A DNA stretch of 64,000 nucleotides from Spirometra erinaceieuropaei (taxonomy: Eukaryota > Platyhelminthes > Cestoda > Diphyllobothriidea > Diphyllobothriidae), in NCBI GenBank assembly GCA_902702965.1, contig CACRXP010000142.1, positions 949,594 through 1,013,593 of the forward strand. The letters run 5' to 3'. Made by a program: the position numbers and the translations under genes. Shown here in pieces: positions 35,801 to 50,800 of the stretch. Under the pieces are notes generated by a model. The model was not told the origin of the DNA. It searched no databases and was given only the letters and a program-made list of their open reading frames with translations. Positions within the stretch are counted from its first letter, which is position 1. Each line of letters opens with the position of its first letter.

Positions 35801-38800
35801 GACACCCTTCTAATGCAGCCAAACCCTATAAAGCAGTCCAAATGAAGGGGTCTGCAAAGCCCACTACCGCTTTTGTTTGTCAGTAAAATTCCTTGGTTTT
35901 TATTTGACCGCCTGCGTGAAATCTAGACTAGGGAAATGCAGGAAATCCGTAATTTACCATGCAACGTTAATAAGCTGTTGGACACCTCTCGCAAGTAACC
36001 TTAAATATTCCAGTATGTAGCTGACAAGACGCCGACCAACGGTCCATGGGGTAGAGCATTTAACTCGAGAGCTCCATGCCCAACTTCCAGAGGCTCATTT
36101 CTTGGACTCTCCTAGGAGTAAGAAATGGCTGACCGACGACGACCAATAAGGTGGAAATGTTAGTCCTACATCTGCCTTTCATTTGCCAGTAACAGTTCTT
36201 AATTACTGATGACTGTTCAAGCGATGGTACAGACCACTGCCGCTCTGTACGCAGCCGCAGGACACGGCCAACTAATCACTTGAAGGTAGGATTTTTCAGG
36301 TTGTTTATCTGCCGATTTCACACATCGCGAACGCAGTTGTATAAATTGGCAAACACCTTTGGTAGCCAAAGGAGTGCTCAAGAAATCCGGTGACAATTCT
36401 TGCCGGCTCCCGAGACCTCAGATCAGGAGGACGGTTCTCAAGCACAGTTGATAGGACATAGGAATCGGGACCTCTTCCTCGTACTAGAGGCAGCCTTCAG
36501 GGGGTTCCTATTTCCATGTCTCACCATATAACTGCTATATTCGCCGCCAACGCCTCAAATACTTTTTAGTTTCTATAATAATACAAAGAGATTTCGCTAC
36601 GCCAAGCAGTTTGCTGGTTGGATTCTGGATGGCGTTGTCCATCCCCTTCACTGCGACTTAATTGCACGGAAGTCTTTCCGTCACATGAGCCGTGGCTTCC
36701 GGCATATCTCTCGCCGTACAGCGGCATATCAAAGGATAACAGGATACCTTATGTGTAAAGAGACTGTAGTCCACACTGTCCTCGTAATAGTTGTGTCTCT
36801 GATGATGGGTTCGAGCAGGAATCCGAAACGTCAGGTAAATAAAACTCTTGTCCCAGCAAATTTGTCTCCTTCTTCGTGGGTAATTTTTTATTTAAACCTG
36901 GTTATCTACCCGCATTCTGGTGCATAAAGTTTTTTGTGAAGAAGTTTAGGACGAAAATTTCAAAAAACTTAGCTGCGTCTTAGATAGCCACTTTATTCAG
37001 AACCGACCGCTGCGTGCCACTACTTATGCAGCGCATATTGACCACTTGGACCGATTTCAGTAATTATGAGATAGAATTATATTTTATTACTGAGTAGAAA
37101 ACGTTTCAGTCCGAGTGTGGAGCTCTCTGAACTTATGACTACTACTGCCTCTACTAATATTATCATTACCGTTCTTATTAATACTAAAATAATAACTACT
37201 GCTACATTAATAATATTTTCGGCACCAAAAGGACTACAAATTACTTATATGCACTCACTACTTTAAGCGCATTTGTTACATGCGAAAAAAATAGAGGGTG
37301 GTTGAAAATACCGTCTTCGCCGGTTCATGTGGAGTGAAGAACGAAGAAGTTTGACATTGCTTGTTTGCTGAAAGGGTGATAGAAAACAAGATTGCAATAA
37401 ATCGGAAATCACATCGATTCGCGAATTTTTTATCATAAATAAACTATACTGACTGGGTAGTTCTTGCCCAGTCAAGGCGTATGGAGGTGTGGAAAATTGT
37501 CAGCATCACAAATTCGAACAAGCACTGTATTGATTGAGAATGGCATTAGCGGCAAAGACAAAGGAGACTGGAATGGCCATTTCTGGCCTATAAGCTATCG
37601 TCAGCTAGTTATACCCAACCCCGACTAAAATTATTGGTTAGAAGAACGACGACATTAACTACTGAGCCAGGAGTTCGTTTTCCTGCCGGCTGCGATCGGG
37701 AATATACAATGGTAAAGGGACGTTCACCGATTGTACCACGGAACTTCTAACCAACAGGTCACGGGATCGAGCCCCGGATGTTCCACTCTCCGGGCCTCGG
37801 GTATGACTGACTGACGGCAGTTAATATGCCAGAAGTGGCCATTCAAGTCTTTGTCCGTAATGCTACTCTGCTATATCATGCGCCGCTGGCGGGGCTTGAG
37901 AGAGAGAGAGCCCTAAGGCACAACGGGACGAATTCCTCAGCGCGATCGGTGAGCGCCATTCTAACATTACATTAATTGTCGTGGGAGAACATCCCACAAA
38001 CAACCGTCTAATCTTCCTCGTCCAACGATGCGGTCACCAAATGTCACGCACTCTACGTCCGGAAAAGTATGGAACAAAGGACTGGAAGTTGCAGACCACT
38101 TTTCCCATTCAGTGTGGGCATTCATCGCAAGCTTTCGGGAGTATCCACCAGCTTTCTCCTATCCATGTTCCTTCACCAGCCGATTCTGTCCTTCCCTACA
38201 CTACTTATTGTTAGCTCTTGCAGTCTTTAGTCTTGAGGGATGTGGTTCGTTGATGAAATTTCCAGATTTCCTTTAGATCTTTTTCTTTCTTCGGCAGCCT
38301 TCTGCTTACTAGTCAAGGGCCCTTGTCATTCTAGCGAACACGGGTTTCAACCGGCGGAGCTGACTCTCTCTAAAGACACCCACGCGAAGTGGACTGGTGA
38401 CAAGCCCCTACAGTTCGATGCATGCCGCTCCGCAGGCATGCATATTGGTCCTACACTTGCGTTTGGAACAGAAGCACATGTCCACGATGAGCTGTTTTAA
38501 AAACTGCATCTAAGCAGTCCTTTCGGAACGTAGACGCATTTTAAAATTTCGTTCAACATTTCATGGGTTAACACACCTACGGAAGATGTGAGCATATACT
38601 AGCACTTACAGGTGATGATAATTTGGGCTTCATTGTTGTCACCGAGAACCGCAGCCGTAGGAGCCTTCACGGTAACACCAAAGTGGCCCTTGGATTGTCT
38701 TGGCTTCTCTGGATTCCCTTGTGGATGGTGAACCCTCACCCTTATGATCTTCGAGTCCTCTCCTTCAAAGTCACACATAAAAATTAGCGAAAACCAGAAA

Positions 38801-41800
38801 CAGCAGAGTATGGAAAGTCAGGAAGTAAGCTGTCGCGGAAAACGTCACTAGATAAAAGCACTCACGTACCGGGAGCAAAGTGCACCAGCTTTGGAGACAG
38901 CAAGTCGACTTCAGTCAGGCCGAGGTCTGCAGTCGGCGCGAGACCCAGGTAAGCCTCCACTTTATGATTTAGGGCTCCTCTCCGACGAAGCTCTAGACTC
39001 AGGGTACCAGAGCTGGCGCAAATGCGATAGCGTTTACGTTGGAAACCCAATTCTGCCCATGTAAACGTCAGACTGTACGAACAGAAGGAGGAAAACGGAA
39101 AAAATTGCTGATACGTGCTGGCAAGTACAGTGCATTGCAGTAGGGCTGTTGGCAGGGATGCGGGTAGATGGCTAGGGCATTGCATGGGGTTGATTTGACC
39201 TCCACTCAGCCGATCATAAGCCGGCCCACCAGTTGATACCAGAATCACAAGCATGCTCACACGCGTGCGCAAATGGGTTCTCTCAGAACGGCCGTATGCT
39301 CTTAGTGCTTTCCACCCTCGTCGCTGCAGATGGGGTATTTAATCAAGCACGAATACATGCACACCGATCCACTGGCTTCCCGAAGCAGGTGGACTCCGTA
39401 TGGGTGGCGAAGGTCACGAACGGGTAACCAGCCAAGCTCGGGCAGACGGGTAGACTATCGACAAAGGTGGGGAGAAGTGGAATCAGCTGCGTTTTGGAAT
39501 TCCTCTGCCCTGACCCAGGAAACCATAACTCTGACCTTCATCTGAAGATGGAAATACTAACCATTTGGAGTCGTTTTGCGCGGACAAGCCAAGATAAATC
39601 GGTGTGCGCCTATTCATACGTGAAGAATATGTGGTGTCAGTCAAATGTGCAGGCACGGCCAGCCAACTAGATAACCCTCAGCATGGATCCATCTGTACCG
39701 AAAAGAAGAGACTATAGCGACTATTTATGGCGTATCTCCTCTCCCCAATCAATCCTTCTTGGCAACGATATAGAGCAGCACCCCAATTAACTGTCAGCAG
39801 ACCGTGGATCATGCCATATGGGGTTTTATCTTGACATAAATTTGCAGGCTTTTGAAGAAATTTCACTACAGGCAACGACTGCTTCCCACGACCTCACACC
39901 TTAACTCGAAATCCCTTATAGTGAGAAATTTACCTTTTGTTTGTTGTTGAATTACTACTCTTAACGTTGACGCACAATAGCGTAGGATAAGATTTTCGGC
40001 ATAAATCCAGGCAGTTGCTGTGTTTCTTTTCGTTTTGTCAGCCTACCGTCTAGCTTGCTGTCCCACCCAGTAAATTCCCTTTACCATAAATCTCGTAAGG
40101 CACGATCCACAGTTTACTGACAACTAAGTTCGATCCTTCTCTATGTCGTTGCCCTCTTCTTTAATCCAGGGGACGGCAAGGTTTGAAATGTGAACCCGAA
40201 TTAGTAATTTAAAGACTTTTTAGCCACTATAATAATTCGCGACTCCCCACCGCCAAATTCACTCTGGGTTCTTCACACATATAATTCTGCAACTCCACAC
40301 GGCAACGATAGGTTGTATGACCCACAACTAACTTGAGCTAGCCTCTGGACCGTGTTATACGTAGAATGGTGGTAGAGGAGGTTTTACGGGCGGCGGAGAG
40401 TAAGAAGATACCGGAAATAGATAAATTTCCGCCGAAAGTCATATCGTACGATGTCATTTGGCAAAGAACGTGAGCGCGATAATTGCTAAATAAACAGGGA
40501 GCAATTTTCAAAAAATGGCGGGCTTTGAGTAAAACGCCGCTAGAAAGTTTACTGAAGGAAAGGCAATTTCGAACAATGGGAACGATGAGTAATAGGTCGT
40601 GTTAACAGTCAGACGGAATTGTAGGATATATTTTTGGGGTTTCCATCTGCTTGGGAGTCCTACACCCAAATATCCCGAAGCCATCTGCGGTGACTTGCCA
40701 ATTGCATGTGGTAGTACCACTAGTCCTAGGACAATTTATCCTATCCCAATCCTCCAACTGGCCATGGCTTGCTGATCTGTTCATTGGCATCACTGGATTT
40801 CACGTGCCTCTGGTCGTTGCTGTTCATTCTCTCCTGCCAGAGTCAGCTGACAGTCGCTAATGCTCTCCAATCAACTTGGTCTTCCTGTCTTCTGGTTGGA
40901 GTACGGTAGAGTTCAGTGGATTGGAACTGACGTTAACCCCCTAAAGTGCAACACCTTATTTCCGGGCCATAGAATCGCATTCTCTACGCAGTGGAGGGAA
41001 TTAATTGCATCCAGTGAAGGCGGCGGCTCTCCATTTACCCTGGTTGCAGGAGGGAGTTGTAGCTCCGCCCTGGTCATTCAAGTTAACCCCCCCCCCGTCC
41101 TGGACGACATAAACGGCAGTCAACAATCGATTCTCGCATCAGGTTCAATGACAAAGACAGGGAAAACTGACTTGTCATTTTGTTCGGCGATGATACCCAT
41201 GTAGACATCTCCAAGCTCCTGCGTCAGCGAATACTTGCAATTGCAGGGGCAGTGGCCATGCGGATAGCCAACCCAGCCCTGTGGTTGCACAAAGCGTTTG
41301 TACAAGCGCTAAGGTTCCCCTGAGCAAAGGCAAACCCAGCATACGTGTTCACACCCGCCACTTCGCGGTACCGCGATGAAAGAGGGCCAGCTAATCGCCA
41401 GACACCTTCCCCTCCCCCCCCCTAAACTCCAGACAGAACTGGGACCCGACCACTGAGCTCTGAACGCCTTTTAACCCTCTCCCCCACATTGACTTTACTG
41501 GATGCCTAACTTTTGCTATTCTACCCTCCCTTATATTACTGTACAGACCTGAGCTATCACGGTGCACTAAAAGCCGTGGTTTGGAAGGTTGCGGACTGAC
41601 GGGGTAACTTGGACCTCCTCCTTGACTGGAGGCGGTCTGAGAGTCAGGCTGCAATGGCTCCTTCTTAATATGGCCGTATGGCACTCTCACCACAGTGTGG
41701 GATCCAAGCCAGGCGTTGGCGGCACGCCCAGGTGCGGCTTCGGCCGTGCCAGCCTCCAAACTCTGTTGTGTTGGCTGAAATCCTGGTCATTTGTTGTGTG

Positions 41801-44800
41801 GGCCAGGGGTTGCGGAGTGGAACGCCAAGGTGAGGATCCGTCCGAGCCCTCCACCTGCGGCCTCCCCCGTCTCCGGTCTTCTTGACTCTGTCTTGACACC
41901 GGACTCAGGCGGGGGAGGAGAAGAGAGTGCAGGTAGATGCAACGCAAGTCTACTGACACTATAAACCCATGCGCAAGTCACCATCCCTGCTCCCACCGCT
42001 GCTGCAGCTGTGGTGCACACGGTGGACACAGTCGAAATCGACGGTCGAACTGTCGTACAGACCTGACGATGAATAATGGGAAGCGTACGTTTGCCAGACT
42101 TGTCACTTTGTCCTGGCTTTTGTCGCTTCTCGGTCATGATCCTATCCAGGTAGGGGAGACTCACTTTGTTCCACCGACTTCGGAGGAGGCAGAAAGTAAG
42201 AAGTATCAAGCTTTCCGGATAGAAATATCACACGGCCATCGAAAATGGCAGTTTGACTATGTCCACCGTGTGCCTCACAGCGTGATGGACTCAAGGGCAG
42301 TGACCTACACAGGAATTAGTTTACAATGATAGAATGTATGAGTTCCATCTATCAAACCCTCCCCCTCCCCACCCTCCTGAGCCCGATGTCAAGATGGAGT
42401 CAAGTAAACCGGGGGCGGGATCGGGCGCATTGACTGATAGATTTAAACGCCTCCCCCCCACGAGTGCCGCACACGACATCAAAAATACAACTGGATTACA
42501 GCAAGTGGGCTAACTCATGAAATGTCAAGCGAAATTCCGAAATAAGTTTTCGTTTCAAAAAGATTAATTAAGTAGGGTTGTAAAACCAATCGTCCTATAA
42601 TAATTCAGTTACCTCAGGGTGTGGGCTTTCGAATGCATTGATTTTCGACTGCATGCAAGAACTACACTCTGTAAAAAACGACTACATAAGTAGCACGAAT
42701 TTTTCTCATTGATTTTCGATGCCCCTAAAAGTCCAAATATGCTTCATGGAAAACATGAATAAAAATATTCATTTTTCTGCTCACCCCGTAGAAAATTACG
42801 TCTTCTTCCAAGCTCATACTCGAAGGAGGGACATAATTCGGTTTTAAAAATGTTTCTAATTGCCGAATAATTTTGAACCCACTTTACCGTCCCACTTGGA
42901 TTCAGGGTTTCTAACCTACAAACTGTATATTTTCCGCGTACAGAAAACCCCATATTTCTCTACGGTAATAAAGGGGGACTATATAGGGTTCGTAGAATTA
43001 AGCAGTGTATTTGGTCCATATTGTTAACTTTACAGGTCGCGTTGGTAACTGCAGAGACATGACGATTTATGAACATCCATTTCACGGTATTTAAGTCCCA
43101 CAATTGGAAACCTTTTTAAAACCGAATTATGTCTCTCCTTCGAGTGCAAGTGGATTAAGTCACTACCTCGAGGTTCTGTAAATTTAATCAATTCACCTAT
43201 GCTTGGGAGCTGTTTTCCAGTCTACGCGACACATTTATGATACCGTCTTACCACCCGTCGTCTATGTCCTTTACATGAAGAAAGGCGTTCTTGGCTCTTT
43301 TACCCCTTAGTAAGAAGTTAGTTGTTCTGAAAACCGTGCGTAAGCATACATTTACAGTCTGTTGAAGATGAAATGGACCAAATCTTGGATGCCTTTCACC
43401 GACGAGGTCACTCGGGAAGACGAGGCGACAGACGCCCTACTCAAAGGAGGTGATGAACGATAAACCTAAACCAGCCTCTACAATTGCACTTATAGCATTC
43501 TGGCGTAATGAGAGATCCAGGCAACCGGATTATTACAGCCGCCAGCTACCAAAAAAGTTTATCAGCTAAGACACTATGAGTTAAAAGACTCTGCGCACTA
43601 GGTCAAACATCCCGGGAAATCCTTTAAATTATACCCGGCTATATTTTAAATCTAAGTTCCCGAAAATTAAATGTAGGCGCGAACTGTTTCACACATCAGC
43701 CAATGAATATACTTACTCCAGGAATTCTTGCCATTTTTCCTTGGGACTTATGCAGTACTTCAGTCATATTATAAATGCCAGTCTAGACACGAGTCCCCGA
43801 CTCGCGACGGAGAAGGACTATGCTCATTTAAAGTTTTCGGCCGCTTTGCTTTCCTTGAAAACACTTGGCTGTCACAAGAGAGTTATTCAGGAAGATATCT
43901 TATTCACTGGCTAACTCTTGATGGATTTTCCAAACAATATTGCGTGAAAAATAGCAAAGTCGGATACGGTGGATCCCCTGTGTGCCTCCAGGAAAATATT
44001 TTACTTTTGAAATTTCGAAATTTCATTTTCCTCAGATTGGATAACTGAAGCCCAAAAAAGTCCGAAAACTAGTAAACAATCCACAGTATGACTGATGGAC
44101 TTCGACCAAAACGCCAGACCAATAAACTTCTTGTTATAGTGGTCGTACCTTCTTCTTCTGAACTGCTTCCTGGATTTCGCCTGTTCGCTTCTATCGGCAA
44201 GTCTCAAATAGACTGATTTACTCCAAATCAGCGGTTCACTTTCTAGGAAATTGGAAAGCAACAATTTCTAAATTGGAGTATCGACCAGAAAGCACGCTGA
44301 GAATGCAGGGGAACCCAATGAAGATCCAAACTCTCGGAGCTGTGTCACGCGGTGACAGAATGTCGACAAAACACGTGTCTGGGCTTTCATATGGTACTTG
44401 TGTTGCCGAGTATATCATACGATGCAACCCCACGTACAAACCATATATGTGTAGATCCAGTTAACTGAACTTGTAGCTCTTTACTTGTGCATGTTCTTTC
44501 GAGGTAGCCAACCCTGTCCTTAGGGTGTACAAGCTGTGTGCGTAAGGTAGTGGCCGGTTGGTGTGCTGGCGTTGTCTACAAAATCCCATGTTCTAGTTGT
44601 GATGCTGTCTATTGTGACCAAACTGGAAAATCTGTCTCAAACCGTATGCATGAACATCAGCTAGCGGTAAAGAGGTGCGACCATCTATCCCAGGTGGCCA
44701 TACACACACTGGACACTGGACACAAATTTGCATGGGAAAGCACCCGCATTGTTGGCGCCTGCCCAATAAGGAAGGGCCGCGAATTCCTGGAGACAATGTA

Positions 44801-47800
44801 CTCAGATGAAGCATGCATCGACCGGCATAACGATCTCGGTACCACATACAAAATCGTTAAGGACAGACTCAAACTGACTCAACCAATCCCAAGATAAGGA
44901 TCTTAACCAATCTTAGAATCCTTTTGTCAAACTTGGTCTAGAAGTTAATTGTTTTTGCACGCCCGTTGTTGACTGACCTCATGAAATATTGGCGGAAACT
45001 CTGAAATGCGTTTTTGATTAGGAAGGATTACTTTGGCGGGGTAGTAATACTGATTATCTTACGGCAAAATCCCATAATATTTCGGACTTGGCAGGATGTC
45101 AGCTTTTGAATACACCGTAGAAACCGTACTCGGTAAAAAATGATTATTTGTGTAGTGGGCATTTTCCCACTGATTTTCGATGGTCTTGCAAATTCGAATA
45201 TATTTTAGAGAAACCTCGAACAAAAATATGCTTTTAATAGTTTGATAGAGTCAGGTCATCTTCATATTTTCTATTCAAGGAAGGAGTATAATTAGGTTTT
45301 AAAATTTTTCTAATTGTTGAGTAATTTGGAACCTGGTCATTCGTTACATTAGCGCTTAGTGATTTCAGCCTACAAGGAGCAGTGGCAAATGGACGGGTAC
45401 GAAGCTATTATGAATGGACATTGCGCGGTCTTAAAAATTGCATAATTAGAGACTTTTTTAAAATCTAATTATGCACTTTCTTCGAGTATGAAATTTAAAT
45501 ATGGCGCAATTCTCCATCAAATGACTGAACAAACATATTTTTGTTCGTGTTTCCTCTAAAATATATTCGAACTGGCAAGACCATCGAAAATAAATGGGGA
45601 GAATGCACGTTGCTTAAGTAGTCACTTTTTACCAAGTAAGGTTCCTACAGGCAATTGAAAAGCAGTGTATTCAAAAACTGACATTCTGCCAATTTCGAAA
45701 TATTATAGGATTATGCCGTAAAATAGTCAGTATTACAACCCCGCCCAAGTTATCCTTCCTAATCGGAAACACATTTCAGAAATTCAGCCAACATTTCATC
45801 AGATCGGTCACTCACTGTATGTATATATGTATATATCAGCTAACGTCAGAATGCATCTCACATACCTGACTGTTGAATTGATGTTTCCAACCCCATTCCC
45901 TCTCGGAGCGCGGGAAGCCACTAGTGACAGCGTGCTCTGGAAGGCACCCTTGTCCTGCCTCTCCTTAAGTCTCCTCTTCGACGATGCGGCGTAGCTCAGC
46001 GTATAGCTAATGCTGTAGGCCAGACGTCTCCGATTCACGTCTGCCTGACTGAACCTGCTCAACACCTCGCCGGTCTCCAAATTAATTATGTTTCGCCCCG
46101 ACTCCCCGGTGTTTGGCCCCACGACGGAGTACGTAATGTCGGAGGGATTGCCCCTGGCGAAGAGGTGTTCCGCAGACAAGAAAAAGCCCATGTAGCCGTC
46201 GTAGACTTTGGTGAGTTTTTCGGCAAGGGGTGCAACGGCGTGGATTGAGGCAGTTTCGTTGTCGGCGATCGGCTGGTAAATTTCCTCCTCCACCGGTTCG
46301 AACCACAGTTTCAGGGGTTGCACGGTACTCTTGTCGCTTCCCCCGAGGAAGTACTGCAACAGGGAGACCGTCCTGTCTGTCCTTGCTTCCGCCACCAGGG
46401 AAGCCACGAAGGCTCTCAGGTGGACCATATCCAGTGCAAGCTCCAACTCCTGCAGGTTGACCACCATCAACGGTATCGATGATGAGGGAATTGGTTGAGG
46501 AGGAGAAGAAGAAGAGTAGGATAAGGGCGGATCAGGTGAGTGATAGATGATATCCTCATTGCCCACTTCGAAGAGGGAGAAGAGATCGACTGCCGCGACC
46601 ATGCCATTGCAGCTGCCACGTCGATGGAGGTAGCCGCCGTGACTGGTGAAACCGTCGGCGGCGAAGAGGTAGATCTTGGTGGGATCAAAGTTTTCGCCGC
46701 CGCCGCCGCCGTCGGTTGCCAATTGGAGCTGGGCAGCGGTGAGGGGAACGTCGGTGCCTGGGATTACTCTCAGGGGGTCACCCACGATGAGCCTTGGTAT
46801 TCGAGATCTTGCGTGCGGGTGAAGAGCGAGCGGGATGAAGAGGGTAACTGACCTCTGGCCAGGCACGGTCAATAGCAGAGTAAGTCCGAATTTCACAGGA
46901 GGGACAGTTGTACAATTTTCGGCCTGCGGCAAGAGGAAGACAGACAACATCTTTGTCATTTCTGTCAGTTTTCCAGGACGGTAGATTTAATAAAACCAAG
47001 AGGCACGTTCTGATATATGCTCGGCAACGGCATAGGGAAGGTCCCCGAGAAATGCATGGCCGACCCCGGACGCCTGTCTTACGGGAAAAGTGCCAGTAGG
47101 AGAGTATTGAATAAAACACAACCTACTTAAACACGTGTAGTAGGCATTCTTTTGTACTACCTAGATACTTGGGGACTTTCACTAGATCCTTACCATATGC
47201 TCTGTGTACCCACGACAGCCAAAATTGCTGAGCTACGTCACGCCGATTTGTGGAGCGCGGCATAGGGAGACTAACGCCACACCAGCCATCGTATCCGATT
47301 CAACTTACACTCAGTTCAGTTTTTATACGCCATCTGAACACGTGAAGAGAAAAATATCGTAAGGCCGACCCAGTTCAGTTCTGTTACTCATTTTCTTCAT
47401 TGCTGGCAAATAAAGAAACTGCTTAAGTTACCACAACACACGAAAGGTGTTGCCTCTGAGGACTGCCGACTGCCCAGTTAGCTCGGCCCTATGCTGTACC
47501 GAGGGTCATTCGTTAAACGGAGGTAGTCCACGTGGTTATGTAGTTTGGCGTGATCTTGCACACCTCTATCTCACGCGGCCAGACTATCCGACATTAGTAA
47601 CAACTTTCAAGAAACATAATATAACTGACTCATTACTCAAGAATGTAAAAGTTATCAAGCCCCTTGGGCCGCGTCCCAAGACCTTATAAGTGCCAAATTT
47701 ACGAGTAAAATAAAAGGGCACAGATGGATCCACCTGCATCTGGACTGATTGCTCAAACGTTTCTACAGACGCTAGAGCGACTGGTCTTCAGTTCGTACTT

Positions 47801-50800
47801 CCCGAAATTTGTCATAATAAAAAGCAGCGAAGTGCAGACCTCCAAAGCCCTGCTTAAGTCTGTCTTTCCGAACATCCAGGTGGTGGCAGAAGAAGGATAA
47901 GTCAACAACCAAATCCCCATCTTTGGAGAGCAAGTTAGGGGATGGCAGAAGGGGCTGTAAAGGCCAGGGGACAACGACGACAATGGGAGGAAAAGAAGGA
48001 GTTAAAATACTTGCACCCCTCAATTTGAAGTCAGCAACTACCCAAAGTTCTGCATACGCAAACGTATCAGAAAGCCCCACTTTGAGTGATCGAAGGGTGA
48101 AAAACAGAAATTCAGATTCAAGATCCCAATATGAAGAACATTTCCAAGGCGGAGACACAAACACCGAGACTTAGGGATTGGTGTGACTCATAAACCGGGA
48201 TCCCTCTGAAATTGCAACTCGTGGGGTCCAAAGACTCGCTACCGGTAACAGAAAAACTCACCTACGCTTCACAGCGTACCATGTCAAAATTGCTCAGTGA
48301 GGTAGGCTGGTAAAACGGGCACAGGCCCCGACACAAAGTTTTACGAGCACCAGCCCGCAACCAACAGTAAAGGTAAGATGGCTTTGGCCTGTGGACCATA
48401 ATTTCGCCTCTGAGAAAGCGAGGAACATCAGCCGAATTACTTTGAAGATGGTCAGACTAGTGCCACACTTGCGCTTAATTATCCCATGTGACATTTGTCT
48501 TTGTTGTTCCTAGAGTTTCGGGTAACATGTTTTCCTTCGGCCTATCCTAATTTGTATCTACTTTCTCCTCAGTGTCATTTGTTGAGAAAGCAACCCTGTT
48601 CAACTGCGCCTATCAGCGAAAACATCTCATATTCCCGATCACAACCAACCAGACACCGAGCCCGCGGCTAAATGGTTGGATGTTGGACGCACGTTCATCT
48701 GACATCAATGCTTCTGAACTCTCCATTTTTGCGTTTCCGTGTATATTGCCCATACAACCCGAACTACAAACTTCTTAGCTGCTGTGGATAATTCACAGTT
48801 TCGCCCAAGTACACTTTATCCAACGGATTATAGTTTCCATGGGATTTTTCAGACTTTCGGCATAATTCCACCACATTTCAGATTCCTTACAACTACGTAC
48901 CTCCTACTTGTAATTTCGAGGTCTTTGGATGGACAAAACACTAGTAACACACTGTCTAAACTACAAATGGGTGTTTTAGTACATTATTTCTCCTAAAGTA
49001 GGCCGCGCGGTAAATGCGCTGGACTAGATCGGGAGCTGGCGGACGTTATGGGGAATGCGCATTCATTCAGGGTGTCATGGCAGGTCCACTTACGGGCTCA
49101 TGCTGCGGGGTCTGTGCCACCCACCCCACTTCTTGCTGTGGTATGAAATCCTAGCCCGTGTCATCTGCGGAAAAAGCATCCTGACTCCACTGCAGCTAGC
49201 AGCAAAAACACTTAGTGGTCCCGATCACAACCAACAAGACAACAAGCCCGTGGCTCAGTGGTAGAGTGTTGGATTTAAAAACGCCCAGTAACCAAAGAAT
49301 CAGGGGTGGAATCCCAGAACACCTACAGTGAGTGACCGATCTCATGAAGTGTCAACCGAAATTAGGAAATTCCTTTTCGATTAGGAAGAATTACTTAGAT
49401 ACCGTTACAATATTGATTATCAAGCGTCAGGACGTCGGCTTTTGAATGCATTTCTTCTTAACCTCCTATAGGAACCGCACTTGGTGAGAAATGACTACTT
49501 AGGTAGTATACGTTTTGACATGTATTTTTGATGGTCTTATAAATTTAAATATATTTTATATAAAACATGCACAAAATATGCTATCTTTTGCTCGTTCAGT
49601 AGAGAACCACGTTATCTTTGCATTTTATACCTGCAGAAGGAGTATATTTAGCTTTTGGAAAAGTTTCTAATCATGAGATTTTTAAGACCGTGCAATGTCC
49701 ATTCATACGGCATCGTACATGATCGTTTACCAATGCTTCTCATGAAATGTAGAACATGGTCCGCATCCAGTGCAATATTTTGTGAACTCTACATGGTATC
49801 CATTTGAAGGCATGCAGGAATATATGACTTGCCTTACGCCGAAAGCATGCACCTTGTAGACTGAAATCGCTAAAAGCTAATGCAACGTCTGACCAGGCTC
49901 AAAATTATTCGGGCATTGAGAAACTTTTTCAAAACCAAAATATATCCTTTTTCGGGTGTAAAATACAAAGATAACGTGATTATCTACCGGGCGAGCAAAA
50001 GAAAGCATATCTGTATGCCTGTTTTCTATAAAATATGTTCAAATTCATAAGATCATCAAAAATCAATGTTAAAAACGTATACTACCTAAGTAGTCATTTC
50101 TCACCAAGTGCGGTTCCTATAGGAGGTTAAGAAGAAATGCATTCAAAAGCCGACCTCCTGGAGAGTCCAAAGTATTATAGGATTACGTCGCTTGACAATC
50201 AATATCGTAACGGTACTTAAGTGATTCTTCCTAATCGAAAAGGCATTTCCGAATTTCGGTCAACATTTCATGAGATCGGTCACTAACTGTACCAGACGCC
50301 AAGCATAAGTCTTGAATCAGTTCGATAGGGCATACGAGCAAAGTCAGGCGAAACCAACATATGAAGGCCACGGAGAGGAAGAAAAAGAAGAAGCCGAAGG
50401 CAACTCGCACAGGCAGCGACGACTGACCACTCCGCCGTATGAGAAAGGGGGGCAAACACACACACGCTGCCGTGGGTGCAACTACGACGGCCGCAAAGGG
50501 GACAAAGGCCACGCCAGTCCGCCTGCGATCGACCTCGAAAAGATCAAAGGCTCGTCATCAGCGAAGGGACCGATCACAGTTCGCGCATTGGGTGCGGTTC
50601 TAATGGGTCAACCGACGAAGCTGAATACAAGGCCAATAGGGACAGCCACCACACCACCTTGGTGATGGAAACGAGGTTTACGACGAGCACTGTAAATGCA
50701 GTTCGGCTCATGGTCCCGCCATCTCCCTCTTTGGGGGATGCTGGCACTACGTAACACGTTAACACGGAACACGATCCCATGCTAATTAATAACCGGTAGC

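Noticed and set aside
46230..46851. Plus-strand frames opposite exon C
   Set aside because: Antisense shadows of GC-rich CSPG coding sequence.
47753..48164. Minus-strand frame of 130 residues between exons B and C, a possible missed exon
   Set aside because: Exons B and C already join in phase 0, and no good acceptor/donor pair in phase 0 was found here.
50312..50665. 117-residue frame with a CRGC segment, a possible zinc-knuckle Gag
   Set aside because: The spacing does not match C-x2-C-x4-H-x4-C, and no reverse transcriptase or LTR lies nearby.
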